The position numbers and the translations under genes were made by a program. A stretch of DNA of 64,000 nt from Falsiroseomonas tokyonensis (lineage in GTDB: Bacteria > Pseudomonadota > Alphaproteobacteria > Acetobacterales > Acetobacteraceae), in NCBI RefSeq assembly GCF_019024325.1, contig NZ_JAFNJS010000002.1, positions 1-64,000 on the forward strand. The letters run 5' to 3'. Shown piece by piece: positions 44,080 to 56,978 of the stretch. Each line of letters begins with the position of its first letter. The first letter of the stretch is position 1. The notes under the pieces were generated by a model that saw only the letters and a program-made list of their open reading frames with translations, made no database searches and was not told the DNA's origin.

Positions 44080-45039
44080 ATGCAGGTGGAGCGAGATCGC
44101 AAGGTGGCGACGGTGTTCGGCGGCGCCGGCTTCATCGGACGCTATGTGGTGCAGCGGCTGGCGGCGCAGGGCTATGTGGTGCGGGTGGCGACGCGCGACC
44201 CGGCGGGCACGCGCTTCCTGACCACCCAGGGCCGCGTCGGCCAGATCGTGCCGCTGCAGGTCTCCGTCACCGATCCAGCCGCGCTGGCTCGCGCCGTGCA
44301 GGGCGCGGATGTGGTCATCAACCTGGTGGGCATCCTGTATGAGCGCCGCCCCGGCGACTTCGCCCGGGTGCAGGGGGAAGCGCCGGGGCTGATCGCCGAG
44401 GCCGCCGCCCGCGCCGGCGCGCGCCGCATGGTGCATATCTCCGCCATCGGGGCCGATGCGGCCAGCGACAGCCTCTATGCCCGCAGCAAGGCGCAGGGGG
44501 AGGCGGCGGTGCGCGCGGCCTTCCCGCAGGCCACCATCCTGCGTCCCTCCGTCGTCTTCGGGCCGGAGGACCAGTTCTTCAACCGCTTCGCCGGCATGGC
44601 GCAGATGCTGCCCTTCATGCCGGTGGTTTCCGGCGCCAGCCGCTTCCAGCCGGTCTTCGTGGGCGACGTGGCGGATGCGGTGATGGTGGCGCTGGAGTCC
44701 GACGCGGCCCTGGGCACCACCTATGAGCTCGGCGGGCCGCGGGTGATGACGATGCGCGAGGTGCTGCGCTTCATCCTGGAGACCACGCGGCGGCGCCGCC
44801 GGATGCTGGAGATGCCGATGGGCTTCATGCGCTTCCAGGCCGGGCTGCTGGAGAAGCTGCCGAATCCGGCGCTGACGCGCGACCAGCTGCTGCTGCTGGG
44901 GCGGGACAATGTGGCGGCGGCCGGCGTGCCGGGGCTGGCGGAACTGGGGATCGCGCCGAAGTCGGTGGAGGCGGTGGTGCCAGCCTATCTGCGTCGCTAC
45001 CGCGTCGGTGGCGGGCGGCGGGACCTCGCCACGGCCTAA
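44080..45039 (+). CDS. complex I NDUFA9-like NAD(P)-binding protein (SDR, extended)
   Basis: The 319-residue protein has a Rossmann motif ATVFGGAGFIGRYVVQRL at residue 9 and family segments VVINLVGILYERRPGDF, HISAIGADAASDSLYARSKAQGE, ILRPSVVFGPEDQFFNRFA and PMPVV-like QPVFVGDVA. These are typical of the NDUFA9/UbiE-associated group that binds NADP and complex I in mitochondria; in bacteria the partner is unclear. A role in ubiquinone or respiratory biogenesis is a family-based inference. ATG at 44080, with GTG 44077 as an alternative. It is upstream of gltD with 190 bp between them. Confidence 0.85.
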   Translation: MQVERDRKVATVFGGAGFIGRYVVQRLAAQGYVVRVATRDPAGTRFLTTQGRVGQIVPLQVSVTDPAALARAVQGADVVINLVGILYERRPGDFARVQGEAPGLIAEAAARAGARRMVHISAIGADAASDSLYARSKAQGEAAVRAAFPQATILRPSVVFGPEDQFFNRFAGMAQMLPFMPVVSGASRFQPVFVGDVADAVMVALESDAALGTTYELGGPRVMTMREVLRFILETTRRRRRMLEMPMGFMRFQAGLLEKLPNPALTRDQLLLLGRDNVAAAGVPGLAELGIAPKSVEAVVPAYLRRYRVGGGRRDLATA

Positions 45040-45057
45040 GGCCGCTTCGGTCCCTTT

Positions 45058-45157
45058 ATCGGCGAGGTCCATCTCGCCGATCAGGGGCCTGGTAAGGAAT
45101 CGTCGGATATAGGACAGCAAGACTGTCATTGCGGCGCAAAACGGACTCGCATCCGTT
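45058..45157 (+). promoter_or_regulatory. gltD leader with three inverted repeats
   Basis: Three dyads lie between the NDUFA9-like gene and gltD: ATCGGCGAG/CTCGCCGAT (45058-45081), GACAG/CTGTC (45115-45129) and AACGGA/TCCGTT (45140-45157). The first could be the terminator of the upstream gene, but it has no T-run. The others are candidate operators or leader hairpins of the glutamate synthase operon. No sigma-54 -24/-12 pair or clear sigma-70 promoter was found by eye. Confidence 0.4.
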
Positions 45158-45229
45158 GCGCGGCTGGTGTAGGAGGCAGTCCCCGCGCCGCCGCCGGATG
45201 GTCGTGCGCGAGTGAGGAGCCTCGCCGCC

Positions 45230-46669
45230 ATGGCCGATCGGATGCTGCAATTCGTGCGCCTCGACCAGCACCAGCCGGACAAGCGCCCGGCCACGCTGCG
45301 TCGTGAGGATTTCGGCGAGATCTACCAGGAATTCGCGCCCGAGGCGGCGAAGGCGCAGTCCAGCCGCTGCAGCCAGTGCGGCGTGCCCTTCTGCCAGGTG
45401 CATTGCCCGCTCAACAACAACATCCCGGACTGGCTGAAGCTGACCGCGGAAGGGCGGCTGGAGGAGGCCTATGAGGTCTCCTCCGCCACCAACACCTTCC
45501 CCGAAATCTGCGGCCGCATCTGCCCGCAGGACCGCCTCTGCGAAGGCAACTGCGTCATCGAGAAGGATTTTGGCTCGGTCACCATCGGGTCGGTGGAGAA
45601 GTACATCACCGATACGGCCTGGGAGATGGGCTGGGTGAAGGCGCCGAAGCCGCGGCGGGAGCTGGCGCAGAGCGTCGGCATCATCGGCGCGGGCCCCGGC
45701 GGGCTGGCGGCGGCGGAGCGGCTGCGCATGCGCGGCTACCAGGTGCATGTCTATGACCGCTACGACCGCGTCGGCGGGCTGATGATCTACGGCATCCCCA
45801 ACTTCAAGCTGGAGAAGGAGGTGGTGCTGCGCCGCTGGAAGCAGTTCGAGGAAGGCGGCATCCACTTCCACCTGAACGTCGCCGTGGGCCAGGACATCAG
45901 CCTGGAGGAGCTGCGCGTGAAGCACGACGCCGTGCTGATCGCGACCGGCGTCTACAAGGCGCGCGACATGAAGGCGCCCGGCATCGGCCTGCCCGGCATC
46001 GTCCCGGCGCTCGACTACCTCACCGCCTCCAACCGCGCCGGCCTCGGCGAGAATGTGCCCGGCATGGCCAGCGGCGCGATGAATGCCGCCGGCAAGCGCG
46101 TGGTGGTCATCGGCGGCGGCGATACCGCGATGGACTGCGTTCGCACCGCGGTGCGCCAGGGTGCGACCTCTGTCACCTGCCTCTATCGCCGCGACAAGGC
46201 GAATATGCCGGGCTCCATGCGCGAAGTGTACAACGCCGAGGAAGAGGGCGTGGTCTTCGAATGGCTCGGTGCGCCGGAAGCCTTCCTGGGTGAAGCCAGC
46301 GTCACCGCTGTGCGCGCGCAGCGCATGCATCTCGGCCTGCCGGATGCGACTGGGCGCCAGCAGGTGCAGCCGATTCCGGGCAGCAGCTTCGACCTGCCGG
46401 CGGACCTGGTCATCATGGCGCTCGGCTTCGACCCCGAGGACCTGCCCACCGCCTTCAACGAGCCGGGCCTGCCGGTGACGAAGTGGGGCACGCTGAAGGT
46501 GGACCACCGCACGATGATGACGGCGCTGCCGGGCGTCTTCGCCGCCGGCGATATCGTGCGCGGTGCGTCCCTGGTGGTCTGGGCGATCCGCGACGGGCGC
46601 GACGCGGCCGAGACCATGCACAGCTACATCGAGCAGAAGACCGCGGCGCTCGCCGTGGCGGCGGAGTGA
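45230..46669 (+). CDS. gltD: glutamate synthase [NADPH] small subunit
   Basis: GltD passes electrons from NADPH to GltB through FAD and two [4Fe-4S] clusters. The 479-residue subunit has the N-terminal Cys motifs CSQCGVPFCQVHCPL and CGRICPQDRLCEGNC, the FAD motif VGIIGAGPGGLAAAERL (about residue 148), an NADPH motif VVVIGGGDTAMDCVRTAVRQGA and the C-terminal FAAGDIVRGASLVVWAIRDGRDAA. Start ATG 45230 is chosen for the GAGGAG upstream; a GTG 18 bases upstream is in frame. It is followed at once by gltB. Confidence 0.97.
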   Translation: MADRMLQFVRLDQHQPDKRPATLRREDFGEIYQEFAPEAAKAQSSRCSQCGVPFCQVHCPLNNNIPDWLKLTAEGRLEEAYEVSSATNTFPEICGRICPQDRLCEGNCVIEKDFGSVTIGSVEKYITDTAWEMGWVKAPKPRRELAQSVGIIGAGPGGLAAAERLRMRGYQVHVYDRYDRVGGLMIYGIPNFKLEKEVVLRRWKQFEEGGIHFHLNVAVGQDISLEELRVKHDAVLIATGVYKARDMKAPGIGLPGIVPALDYLTASNRAGLGENVPGMASGAMNAAGKRVVVIGGGDTAMDCVRTAVRQGATSVTCLYRRDKANMPGSMREVYNAEEEGVVFEWLGAPEAFLGEASVTAVRAQRMHLGLPDATGRQQVQPIPGSSFDLPADLVIMALGFDPEDLPTAFNEPGLPVTKWGTLKVDHRTMMTALPGVFAAGDIVRGASLVVWAIRDGRDAAETMHSYIEQKTAALAVAAE

Positions 46670-46674
46670 CGACC

Positions 46675-51194
<4,520 letters not shown>

Positions 51195-51198
<4 letters not shown>

Positions 51199-52310
51199 CC
51201 TTGGCGACGACCCGGCGCGCGCTGCTGGCGCTCGCACTGCCCGGCTGTGCCTCGGCGCAGCCGGTGGTGGCGCCTTCGGCCGGGGGCGCAACCGGCGCCG
51301 GCCTGCAGGCGCGGGCGGCGGTCAAGGGCCTGGCCTTCGGCGCGGCGCTCAGCACGCGGCAGATGGCGGAGCCCGATCTGCTGGCCGCCTTTCAGGCGGA
51401 ATGCGGGTTGCTGGTTGCCGAATACGAGATGAAGTGGTCGCAGCTGGAGCCCACCGCCGGCAATCGCGACTATCGCCGCGCCGAACTACTCATGGCCTTC
51501 GCGCGCCGCCACCGCATGGCCGTGCGCGGCCACACGCTGGTCTGGCACGAAAGCGAGCCACGCTGGCTCAGCGACCTTTCCGCCCGCGGCACCGCCGCCG
51601 CCATGGCGCGCCATGTGGATGAGACGGTGCTGCGCTGGCGTGGCCAGGTCGCCACCTGGGATGTGGTGAACGAGGCGGTGGCGCCGGAGCACGGCCGGGG
51701 CGATTTCCTGCGCCGCACCTGGCTGCTGAACCGCATGGGGCCGGACTATATCCCGCAGGCTTTCCACATCGCCCGCGCGGCGGACCCTGCCGCGCGCCTC
51801 GCTTATAACGACTTCGGCATCGAGCATGCGACGCTCTGGTCGCGCCGCCGGCGGCTCGGCGTGCTCGGCCTGCTGCGCGCGCTGCGCCAGGCCGGCGCGC
51901 CGGTGCAGGTGCTGGGGGTGCAGGCGCATCTGCAGGCCGGCCAGCCCTTCGAAGCCGGCGAATGGCGCGCCTTCCTGGCGGAGGTCGTGGCGCTGGGCCT
52001 GACCGTCGAGGTGACGGAGCTGGATGTGAACTGCGCCGCCCTGCCGGCGGCCGCCGGCCCGCGCGATGCGGCGGCGGCGGATCTGGTGCGCCGCTTCCTG
52101 GACGCGACGCTGGCCGAGCCCGCGGTGCGCAGCGTGGTCACCTGGGGCCTGACCGACCGCCATTCCTGGATCCGCCGCGGCCTGCTGCCGGAACACCGCC
52201 GGCGCGACACGGCGCAGCCGCGCCCGCTGCCCTTCGATGATGGCATGCGCCGCAAGCCGATGTGGCAGGCCATCGCCGCCGCGCTGGATGCCGCACCCAC
52301 CCGAAGTTGA
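51195..52310 (+). CDS. GH10 endo-1,4-beta-xylanase-like protein
   Basis: The 371-residue protein shows the GH10 motifs: RGHTLVWHESEPRWL, the acid/base Glu in ATWDVVNEAVAPE (about residue 157) and the nucleophile Glu in LTVEVTELDVNCAA. The N-terminus TTRRALLALALPGCAS is a signal peptide, possibly a twin-Arg or lipoprotein type with Cys as the lipidation site, so the enzyme is exported. GTG at 51195 overlaps the gltB stop as GTGA. The neighbourhood has no other glycan-degrading genes. Xylan is the family substrate; the natural one here is unproven. Confidence 0.88.
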
Positions 52311-52380
52311 GCCCATGCCCGCGGGTTGGCCCGCCGGGCGTCGCGTGCAATATTCGCGGCCGTCTCAAATATCGGCACGC

Positions 52381-53049
52381 ATGCGGATCCTTTTTCACCT
52401 TCCCCTCTCCCCCTTCGCCCGCAAAGTCCGGCTCGCTTTGGCCGAGAAGCGCCTTCCCTTCGACCTCCGGGTCGAACGCGTCTGGGAGAGGCGGGAGGAG
52501 TTCATGGCGGTCAACCCGGCCGGCACCGTGCCCGTGCTGCAGGAAGCCAATGGGCTGTTCATCGCGGATTCCTATGCGATCTGCGAATATCTGGACGAGG
52601 CCTATCCGGACACGCCGCTGCTCGGCCGCACGCTGGGCGAGCGGGCGGAGGTGCGGCGGCTGGTCGCCTGGTTCGACCAGAAGTTCTACACCGAGGTCAC
52701 CCGCAACCTGGTCTTCGAGAAGCAGATGAAGCGGGTGCTCGGCCGCGGCAATCCGGATGCCACCGCGATCCGCGCCGGCTATGCCAACCTGAAGCCGCAT
52801 CTCGAATATATCGGCTGGCTGGCGGAGACGCGGGCCTGGCTGGCCGGGCCGCAGATGGGGCTGGCGGATCTTGCCGCCGCGGCGCAGCTCTCGGCGCTGG
52901 ACTATATCGGTGATGTGGATTGGAGCATCTCGGATGCGGCGAAGGACTGGTATGCGCGGGTGAAGTCCCGCCCCAGCTTCCGCCCGCTGCTCGGCGACCG
53001 CGTGACCGGCGTGGTGCCGCCGCCGCATTACGACGACCTGGACTTCTAA
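52381..53049 (+). CDS. glutathione S-transferase family protein
   Basis: The 222-residue cytosolic protein has the thioredoxin-like GST N-domain (MRILFHLPLSPFARKVRLALAEK) with the cis-Pro TVPVLQ and GLFIADSYAICEYLDEAYP glutathione site. The all-helical C-domain contains WLAGPQMGLADLAAAAQL with the N-capping-box Asp. A Ser/Thr rather than Cys likely activates glutathione. Probably a detoxification enzyme, substrate unknown. The start ATG 52381 is 70 bases after the xylanase stop. Confidence 0.92.
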   Translation: MRILFHLPLSPFARKVRLALAEKRLPFDLRVERVWERREEFMAVNPAGTVPVLQEANGLFIADSYAICEYLDEAYPDTPLLGRTLGERAEVRRLVAWFDQKFYTEVTRNLVFEKQMKRVLGRGNPDATAIRAGYANLKPHLEYIGWLAETRAWLAGPQMGLADLAAAAQLSALDYIGDVDWSISDAAKDWYARVKSRPSFRPLLGDRVTGVVPPPHYDDLDF

Positions 53050-53114
53050 GCGGTCATTTGCACGGTTTCCGGAACGGTCCGTATACTTGATCGGATCGAG
53101 CCCGGAGGCCCCCC

Positions 53115-53813
53115 ATGCTGCGCCTGTGCCTTGTGCCCCTGCTGGCTTTGTGGATGGGGTGGGGCGCCGCAGCCGCGCAGGTGGTGGAGGGGTCCTATAC
53201 CCTCGGCGGAAAGGTGGTGGCGCTGCCGCCGGGGCCCTGGCGGGTGATCTTCCAGGACGTCAAGCCGGGCCGAAGCCGGGAGCTGACAACCCCCACCACG
53301 CTGCACCGCACCGTCCTGCTGCAGGAGGTCGGCGGCCGCGCGGCCGGCGTGATCCTCGCGAGCGCGGCGACGGAAGTGGGTCAGGTCTGGACGCCGCATG
53401 GGGTCTGCACCCGCGCCGACACGCTGCGCCGGCACATCGAGGTGGCGGTCCAGGGTAATCTGGATTGTCGCGGGCTGTTGAACCAGGGCGCCGGCGCCGG
53501 CCCCACCACGCCTGATTGGGTCCGCAGCCTCTATACGCTGGGCGAGGATCGCCCTGGCTTCATCCCGCCGCGCTGGATCGTGGGGCAGGTGGTGCTCTCC
53601 GAGGGCATGCACCTGCTGCAGGTGGACTACCGCTTCGCCCCCGCCGCCTATGCCACCGGCACTGCGCGCAATGCCGGCAACTGGTCCGATGGCATGCGCA
53701 GCGCCGAACAGACGACCTTCCTCGACCGGGTGGATGCCTTCACCCTGGCCGCGCGCGCCGAGCTGCGGCGCGGCCTGTACGGCCGCAGCCCCGCCGCGCC
53801 GCTGGCCTTCTGA
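53115..53813 (+). CDS. exported protein, function unknown
   Basis: No family recognised. The 232-residue product has a signal peptide (MLRLCLVPLLALWMGWGAAAAQ) and a beta-rich mature part: VVEGSYTLGGKVVALPPGPWRVIFQ and ILASAATEVGQVWTPHGVC. CTRADTLRRH and LDCRGLL add further Cys. GGAGGC precedes the ATG at 53115. It follows the GST gene by 65 bases, so they may be co-expressed. It is convergent with the TPR gene, with 6 bases between stops. Confidence 0.7.
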   Translation: MLRLCLVPLLALWMGWGAAAAQVVEGSYTLGGKVVALPPGPWRVIFQDVKPGRSRELTTPTTLHRTVLLQEVGGRAAGVILASAATEVGQVWTPHGVCTRADTLRRHIEVAVQGNLDCRGLLNQGAGAGPTTPDWVRSLYTLGEDRPGFIPPRWIVGQVVLSEGMHLLQVDYRFAPAAYATGTARNAGNWSDGMRSAEQTTFLDRVDAFTLAARAELRRGLYGRSPAAPLAF

Positions 53814-53819
53814 GGCGCT

Positions 53820-54653
53820 CTAGCGCCGCGCCGGTCCCGCTTCGTTCAGCGCCAGGTTCTGCGCGGCCAGGTCCGCCGTCGCGGAATTCGGCGCCATGGC
53901 GATGGCGCGTTCCCAATCCTCCCGCGCGCCGGCGGTATCGCCGCGCAGCTGGCGGATGATGCCGCGCTCCAGCAGCGCCTCCGGATTCTGCGGGTCGATC
54001 GCCAGGGCGCGGTCGATATCGCGGGCGGAAAGCTCCACCCGGTCCAGGTGGCGCTGGGCGGCGGCGCGGAAGACCAGCGCTTCCGCCCGCTCCGGGGCCA
54101 GCACCAAAGCACGGTCCAGGTCCTCGATCGCCTCCTGGTAGCGGGACAGGCTGCCGAGCGCCACGGCGCGGTCCACCAGCAAGTCCACATCCTCGGGCGA
54201 GAGGGTCAGCGCCAGGGTGGCGGCGCCATAGGCACGATTGGCCTCGCCGGCCATCAGCCAGGCCTGGGTGGCCTGGGCATAGACCGCGGCGCGGGCCGGG
54301 TTGCTGGCCTGGGACCGCGTGGCCAGCGTCTCCAGCCGCTGCGCGGCGGAGGCGGGCTCGCCCAGTGCCAGCAGCGCCAGCGCCTGGCAGTGCCGCGCGC
54401 CATCCCCGCCGCCGCGGGCGTCCCATTCCGCGGCGAAGACGCGGGCGGCTTCCGGGTCGCTGCGCAGCAGGGCGATGCAGCGCTCGTAATCCGGCCCGTC
54501 CGCCAGGCGCGGCGGCTCCGGCGGCGTCGGCAGGCTGTCCTCGGCGGTCTGCGCCGGGGTTGGGGTGACGGTGACCCAGGCGACCGCGCCCAGCGCCGTG
54601 ATCGCGGCGGCGGCGAAGGCGCCGAGAAGGACGGTGCGGGTCTGGCGTCGCAT
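53820..54653 (-). CDS. membrane-anchored or exported TPR protein
   Basis: The 277-residue protein has a hydrophobic N-terminus (TVLLGAFAAAAITALGAVAWVTV) acting as a signal anchor, a Pro-rich linker (PTPPEPPRLADG), and three or four tetratricopeptide units, e.g. SRYQEAIEDLDRALVLAPERAEAL and ELSARDIDRALAIDPQNPEALLERG. Scaffold function is expected, with partners unknown. ATG at 54653. It is divergent from the NAD-epimerase-like gene, with 64 bp between the starts. Confidence 0.8.
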   Translation of the reverse strand: MRRQTRTVLLGAFAAAAITALGAVAWVTVTPTPAQTAEDSLPTPPEPPRLADGPDYERCIALLRSDPEAARVFAAEWDARGGGDGARHCQALALLALGEPASAAQRLETLATRSQASNPARAAVYAQATQAWLMAGEANRAYGAATLALTLSPEDVDLLVDRAVALGSLSRYQEAIEDLDRALVLAPERAEALVFRAAAQRHLDRVELSARDIDRALAIDPQNPEALLERGIIRQLRGDTAGAREDWERAIAMAPNSATADLAAQNLALNEAGPARR

Positions 54654-54717
54654 GGCATCCGATCCTACCCATGGGCGGGACGCGGCGCCAGTTACGGCAT
54701 CGGGAGGATGTATCGGG

Positions 54718-55566
54718 ATGCGGATGGTTGTGGCGGGTCTGGGCTATTCCGGTTCGGCCATCGCGGCAGAGGCGGCGGAAGCTGGCTTCGCGGTGGCCGG
54801 CACCGCGCGCGAACCGCGGCCCGGCCAGGCGCCGCAGGGCGTGGCGCTGGTCCGATTCGCGGAAGCCGGCGCGGCGATCCGCCAGGCGACGCATCTGGTG
54901 GTGACCGCGGCGCCGGAGGAGGCCGGCTGCCCGGTGCTGGCCACCCATGCCGAGGCTATTGCCGCGGCGCCGGGCCTCCGCTGGCTGGGCTACCTTTCCA
55001 CCACCGGCGTCTATGGGGATCGCGGCGGGGCCGAGGTGGATGAGGCGACGCCCCCCGCGCCCGGCCAGGCGCGATCCGTGCTGCGCCTGCGGGCCGAGGA
55101 GGCCTGGCGCGCGGTGGCGGCGGCGCGGGGCCTGGCGCTGGACCTGTTCCGGGTGGGCGGCATCTATGGCCCGGGCCGCAGCCCGCTGGACGATCTGCGC
55201 CGCGGCACGGCGCGGCGCGTGGTGAAGCCGGGCCATGCCTTCAGCCGCATCCACCGGGACGATATCGCGCTGGCCGTGGTCACGGCCGCGCGGCAGGGCG
55301 GGCAGGGCATCCGCGTGCTGCACCTGGTGGATGACGAGCCGGCACCGAATGAGGCGGTGATCGCCGAGGCCGCCCGGCTGCTCGGCCTGCCGCCACCGCC
55401 GGCGATTCCGTTCGAGGAGGCGGCGCGCGGCATGTCGGCCATGGCGCTGTCCTTCTGGGCGGAGAATCGCCGGGTGGCCAATGCGAAGACCAAGGCGGCG
55501 CTCGGCCTGGCCTGGCGCTGCCCGACCTATCGGGAGGGGCTGGCGCGGATCCTCGCGGCGGGCTGA
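54718..55566 (+). CDS. NAD(P)-dependent epimerase/dehydratase-like protein (YeeZ-type SDR)
   Basis: The 282-residue protein has an N-terminal Rossmann fingerprint MRMVVAGLGYSGSAIAAEA (GxGYxG form), LGYLSTTGVYGDRGGAEVDEATPP with the catalytic-type Ser/Thr, an FRVGGIYGPGRSPLDDL segment and RIHRDDIALAVV. This matches SDR family members of the YeeZ type, whose substrates are not known; the usual YxxxK motif is not obvious. ATG 54718 follows CGGGAGGATG. It is convergent with the second GST gene. Confidence 0.82.
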   Translation: MRMVVAGLGYSGSAIAAEAAEAGFAVAGTAREPRPGQAPQGVALVRFAEAGAAIRQATHLVVTAAPEEAGCPVLATHAEAIAAAPGLRWLGYLSTTGVYGDRGGAEVDEATPPAPGQARSVLRLRAEEAWRAVAAARGLALDLFRVGGIYGPGRSPLDDLRRGTARRVVKPGHAFSRIHRDDIALAVVTAARQGGQGIRVLHLVDDEPAPNEAVIAEAARLLGLPPPPAIPFEEAARGMSAMALSFWAENRRVANAKTKAALGLAWRCPTYREGLARILAAG

Positions 55567-55575
55567 GGCGCGGCC

Positions 55576-56238
55576 TCAGTCCCGGTCCGGCGCGCCCAGC
55601 GGGAAATAGTGGCGATAGGGACGGCCGCCCTCCACGGCCCGCGCGACGGAGGGATGCGCCAGCAGCCGGGCGCGATAGGCGCGGAGGACGGGGAAGCTCT
55701 CCGCGATCGGGTGCGTCCAATCCGCATAGAACAGCGCCGGCGCGGCGGCGCAGTCCGCCAGGGTGAAGGTCTCGCCGGCGGCCCAGCGGCGTCCCGCCAA
55801 AGTGCCTTCCAGCCAGGCATAGGCGCGGTCCAGCCGCGCGGCGGCGATGGCACGGCCCGCCTCGGGGTCCATCGGCAGCTTGCCGAGCTTCGCATCCACC
55901 GCGACCTGCATGGCATCCATCACATGCAGGTCGAAGAAGCGGTCGAGGAAGCGCACCTCCAGCGCCTGCATCGGATCCGCCGGCAGCAGCCGGTTCGCGC
56001 CGGGATGCGCCAGCTGCAGGTATTCGATGATGATGCTGGTCTCCGCCACCGGGCGGTCGCCATCCAGCAGCAGCGGGAATTTTCCCATCGGCCAGCGGCG
56101 CTGCCATTCCTCCCGATTCGCGGCGGGCTCCTGCGGATCCAGGTTGCGGAAGTCGAATTGGTTCCCGGTCTCCCACAGCGCGATGAGCACCTTCTGCGTA
56201 TAGGAGGAGAAGGGGTGGCCGAAGAGCGTCAGGGTCAT
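55576..56238 (-). CDS. glutathione S-transferase family protein
   Basis: The 220-residue protein carries GST N-domain motifs FGHPFSSYTQKVLIALWE and FPLLLDGDRPVAETSIIIEYL and C-domain WAAGETFTLADCAAAPALFYAD. Ser rather than Cys is the candidate thiol-activating residue. It is the last gene of a unit FAH hydrolase, alpha/beta hydrolase, GST, and overlaps the preceding gene by four bases (ATGA). A shared catabolic function is inferred. Distinct from the GST at 52381 (low similarity by eye). Confidence 0.92.
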   Translation of the reverse strand: MTLTLFGHPFSSYTQKVLIALWETGNQFDFRNLDPQEPAANREEWQRRWPMGKFPLLLDGDRPVAETSIIIEYLQLAHPGANRLLPADPMQALEVRFLDRFFDLHVMDAMQVAVDAKLGKLPMDPEAGRAIAAARLDRAYAWLEGTLAGRRWAAGETFTLADCAAAPALFYADWTHPIAESFPVLRAYRARLLAHPSVARAVEGGRPYRHYFPLGAPDRD

Positions 56239-56978
56239 GCGGGCGGCTCCAGCAGGCTTTCGACGGTCTCGGTCAGCAGCCGCAGATCCTCCGGCCGTGA
56301 CAGGCGGTGGTCGCCGTCCTTGATGAGGTGCAGGCGCACGTCGCCGCCGGTCAGTGCCTCGACCAGCCGCAGCGCGTGCTGCCAGGGCACGTCCGGGTCG
56401 GCCATGCCCTGCAGGATGCGGACGGGGCAGGGCAGGTCGAGCGGGGCGGAGAGCACGGACTGGTGGCGGCCGTCCTCGATGAGGGCGCGCGTCACCGGCG
56501 TCGGCTCGCCATACTGGCTGGGCAGGTGGATCACGCCGCGCTGCATCAGCTCCGCCCGCTGCGCTTCGGAGAAGGCCGGCCACATCAGCAGTTCGGAAAA
56601 GTCCGGCGCCGGCGCCAGGCCGATGAAGCCCGCCAGGCGGTCGCGCCGCTGGCGCGCCAGCAGCAGCCCGATCCAGCCGCCCATGGAGGAGCCGACCAGC
56701 AGCTGCGGCCCCGTCGTCAGCGCATCGAAGACGGCGAGCGCATCGGCTGCCCATTGGCCGATGGTGCCGTCCTCGAATCGCCCCGCCGATTCGCCATGGC
56801 CCGAATAGTCAAAGCGCAGGAAGGCGCGGCCCGTGGCGGCGCAATGGTCGCGCAGCGCCAGGGCCTTGGAGCCCTGCATGTCGCTGCGAAACCCCGGCAG
56901 GAAGACCAGGCCGGGGCCGCGCCCGTCCAGCCGCGCCCAGGCCAGGCGGCCATCCAGCCGGCCGGTTTCCTCCCTCAT
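56235..56978 (-). CDS. alpha/beta hydrolase
   Basis: The 247-residue cytosolic protein has the oxyanion-type LVFLPGFRSDMQG, the nucleophile elbow LLVGSSMGGWIGLLLA (Ser about residue 102), the Asp in GMADPDVPW and the His in KDGDHRLSRPED. The layout resembles the ABHD10/palmitoyl-thioesterase group. The substrate is unknown. It sits between the FAH-family gene and GST gene, with 4-base overlaps at both ends, forming one translational unit. Confidence 0.88.
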   Translation of the reverse strand: MREETGRLDGRLAWARLDGRGPGLVFLPGFRSDMQGSKALALRDHCAATGRAFLRFDYSGHGESAGRFEDGTIGQWAADALAVFDALTTGPQLLVGSSMGGWIGLLLARQRRDRLAGFIGLAPAPDFSELLMWPAFSEAQRAELMQRGVIHLPSQYGEPTPVTRALIEDGRHQSVLSAPLDLPCPVRILQGMADPDVPWQHALRLVEALTGGDVRLHLIKDGDHRLSRPEDLRLLTETVESLLEPPA

